A stretch of 64,000 nt of DNA from Planococcus maritimus (GTDB taxonomy: Bacteria > Bacillota > Bacilli > Bacillales_A > Planococcaceae), in the NCBI RefSeq assembly GCF_001592825.1, contig NZ_LTZG01000021.1, positions 293,205-357,204 of the forward strand. The letters run 5' to 3'. Position numbers and translations under genes: made by a program. This document shows, piece after piece, positions 63,213 to 64,000 of this stretch. Position 1 is the stretch's first letter. Each line of letters starts with the position of its first letter. The notes below the pieces were generated by a model. The model was not told where the DNA came from. It did not search any database and saw only the letters and a program-made list of their open reading frames with translations.

Positions 63213-63289
63213 TGGTCGGGAAGACAGGATTCGAACCTGCGACCCCTTGGTCCCAAACCAAGTGCTCTACCAAGCTGAGCTACTTCCCG
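63213..63289 (-). tRNA. tRNA-Pro(TGG)
   Basis: Anticodon loop TTTGGGA between CTTGG/CCAAG; acceptor CGGGAAG/CTTCCCG; CCA encoded. Confidence 0.96.
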
Positions 63290-63314
63290 ACTGAATAGGA
63301 TGATGACAAAAATA

Positions 63315-63391
63315 TGGCGCGCCCGAGAGGACTCGAACCTCTAACCGCTTGATTCGTAGTCAAGTACTCTATCCAATTGAGCTACGGGCGC
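63315..63391 (-). tRNA. tRNA-Arg(ACG)
   Basis: Anticodon loop CTACGAA between CTTGA/TCAAG; acceptor GCGCCCG/CGGGCGC; CCA encoded. A34 is expected to be deaminated to inosine. Confidence 0.96.
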
Positions 63392-63416
63392 TTAATATAA
63401 AATTTGATAAAATAGT

Positions 63417-63505
63417 TGGTGCCGAGGACCGGAATCGAACCGGTACGGTAGTCACCTACCGCAGGATTTTAAGTCCTGTGCGTCTGCCAGTTCCGCCACC
63501 CCGGC
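63417..63505 (-). tRNA. tRNA-Leu(TAA)
   Basis: Anticodon loop CTTAAAA between CAGGA/TCCTG, long variable arm, acceptor GCCGGGG/CCTCGGC; CCA encoded. Confidence 0.96.
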
Positions 63506-63529
63506 GGGGCATTGGACAGATAATAAAAT

Positions 63530-63604
63530 TGGAGCGGAAGACGGGGGTCGAACCCGCGACCTCCACCTTGGCAAGGTGGCGTTCTACCACTGAACTACTT
63601 CCGC
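63530..63604 (-). tRNA. tRNA-Gly(GCC)
   Basis: Anticodon loop TTGCCAA between CCACC/GGTGG; acceptor GCGGAAG/CTTCCGC; CCA encoded. Confidence 0.96.
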
Positions 63605-63605
63605 T

Positions 63606-63690
63606 TGGTGCGGGTGAAGGGAGTCGAACCCCCACGCCCGAAGGCGCTAGATCCTAAGTCTAGTGCGTCTGCCAGTTCCGCCACACCCGC
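63606..63690 (-). tRNA. tRNA-Leu(TAG)
   Basis: Anticodon loop CTTAGGA between CTAGA/TCTAG, long variable arm, acceptor GCGGGTG/CACCCGC; CCA encoded. One base separates it from tRNA-Gly. Confidence 0.96.
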
Positions 63691-63711
63691 GTGGCAATTA
63701 TAAAATTAAAA

Positions 63712-63787
63712 TGGTGAGCCATGAAGGATTCGAACCTTCGACCCTCTGATTAAAAGTCAGATGCTCTACCAACTGAGCTAATGGCTC
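63712..63787 (-). tRNA. tRNA-Lys(TTT)
   Basis: Anticodon loop CTTTTAA between TCTGA/TCAGA; acceptor GAGCCAT/ATGGCTC; CCA encoded. Confidence 0.96.
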
Positions 63788-63796
63788 AAACATGAG

Positions 63797-63872
<76 letters not shown>

Positions 63873-63885
63873 ATGGAGTAAAAAA

Positions 63886-63961
63886 TGGTGGAGGATGACG
63901 GGATCGAACCGCCGACCCTCTGCTTGTAAGGCAGATGCTCTCCCAGCTGAGCTAATCCTCC
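63886..63961 (-). tRNA. tRNA-Val(TAC)
   Basis: Anticodon loop CTTACAA between TCTGC/GCAGA; acceptor GGAGGAT/ATCCTCC; CCA encoded. First tRNA after the 5S gene. Confidence 0.96.
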
Positions 63962-63968
63962 GTATGTA

Positions 63969-64000
63969 TGCCCAGCGACGTCCTACTCTCACAGGGGGAA
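63969..64000 (-). rRNA. rrf: 5S rRNA, 3' end only (cut by window edge)
   Basis: The minus strand at the right edge reads CCCCCTGTGAGAGTAGGACG followed by TCGCTGGGCA, the conserved 3' end of Bacillales 5S rRNA. The rest of the rrn operon lies beyond the window; the tRNA genes are its downstream part. Confidence 0.9.

Overview
The window looks like a chromosomal segment of a Bacillales bacterium, most likely Planococcaceae (Planococcus or a close relative). This is inferred from gene content and order: most genes have a direct Bacillus subtilis counterpart in the yt*/acu/ccpA/aroA/men neighbourhood in nearly the same order, and no phage, IS element, CRISPR array or obvious island is visible. 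Terminators are strong intrinsic hairpins, and start codons are ATG with several GTG and TTG.

Layout. 1-6.4 kb: a BtuF-like binding protein without signal peptide, a sigma-B-type general stress protein, tyrS behind a T-box, and a class A penicillin-binding protein with a long acidic tail. 6.4-10.8 kb: acsA facing away from acuABC, the acetyl-CoA synthetase and its acetylation control system. 10.8-16.5 kb: ccpA, aroA (chorismate mutase/DAHP synthase), the ytxGHJ stress operon and murC. 16.6-21.6 kb: one compact minus-strand run, lipoprotein-ytpP-ytpQ-ytpR-sftA. 21.7-32.1 kb: mostly single or paired housekeeping genes (DUF84, ytoP, ytzB, ytnP, trmB-thpR-ytlR, pepV-dat, ytzE, an RsuA-type pseudouridine synthase with a MurJ/YtgP flippase). 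32.3-34.8 kb: ytfP, then about 1.2 kb without a credible gene that carries two families of structured direct repeats. 34.8-40.6 kb: leuS behind a T-box, scoAB, ytqAB. 40.6-45.9 kb: accessory metabolism (quinone-type dehydrogenase, pyruvate oxidase, flavin monooxygenase, a YtpA-like hydrolase that has lost its nucleophile, ytoA). 45.9-52.6 kb: metK behind a SAM-I riboswitch, pckA, ytmA-ytkD, dps, yidD, znuA. 52.6-61.0 kb: the menaquinone operon menFDHBEC with menA facing away. 61.1-64 kb: a DMT transporter, then 20 tRNA genes on the minus strand downstream of a 5S rRNA gene cut by the window edge.

How the genes fit together. Central carbon control recurs: AcsA with AcuABC, CcpA, pckA with a match to a CcpN box, and scoAB with a cre-like site. 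A sigma-B layer is suggested by promoter matches in front of the stress protein, ytxG, pyruvate oxidase and, more weakly, dps. RNA-level control is clear at tyrS and leuS (T-boxes) and metK (SAM-I).

The strongest candidate for something undescribed is the gene-free stretch 33.6-34.75 kb. Two ungapped 204-nt copies of one repeat differ in a central hairpin only by compensatory base-pair changes, and a second modular hairpin-rich repeat family sits directly beside them.
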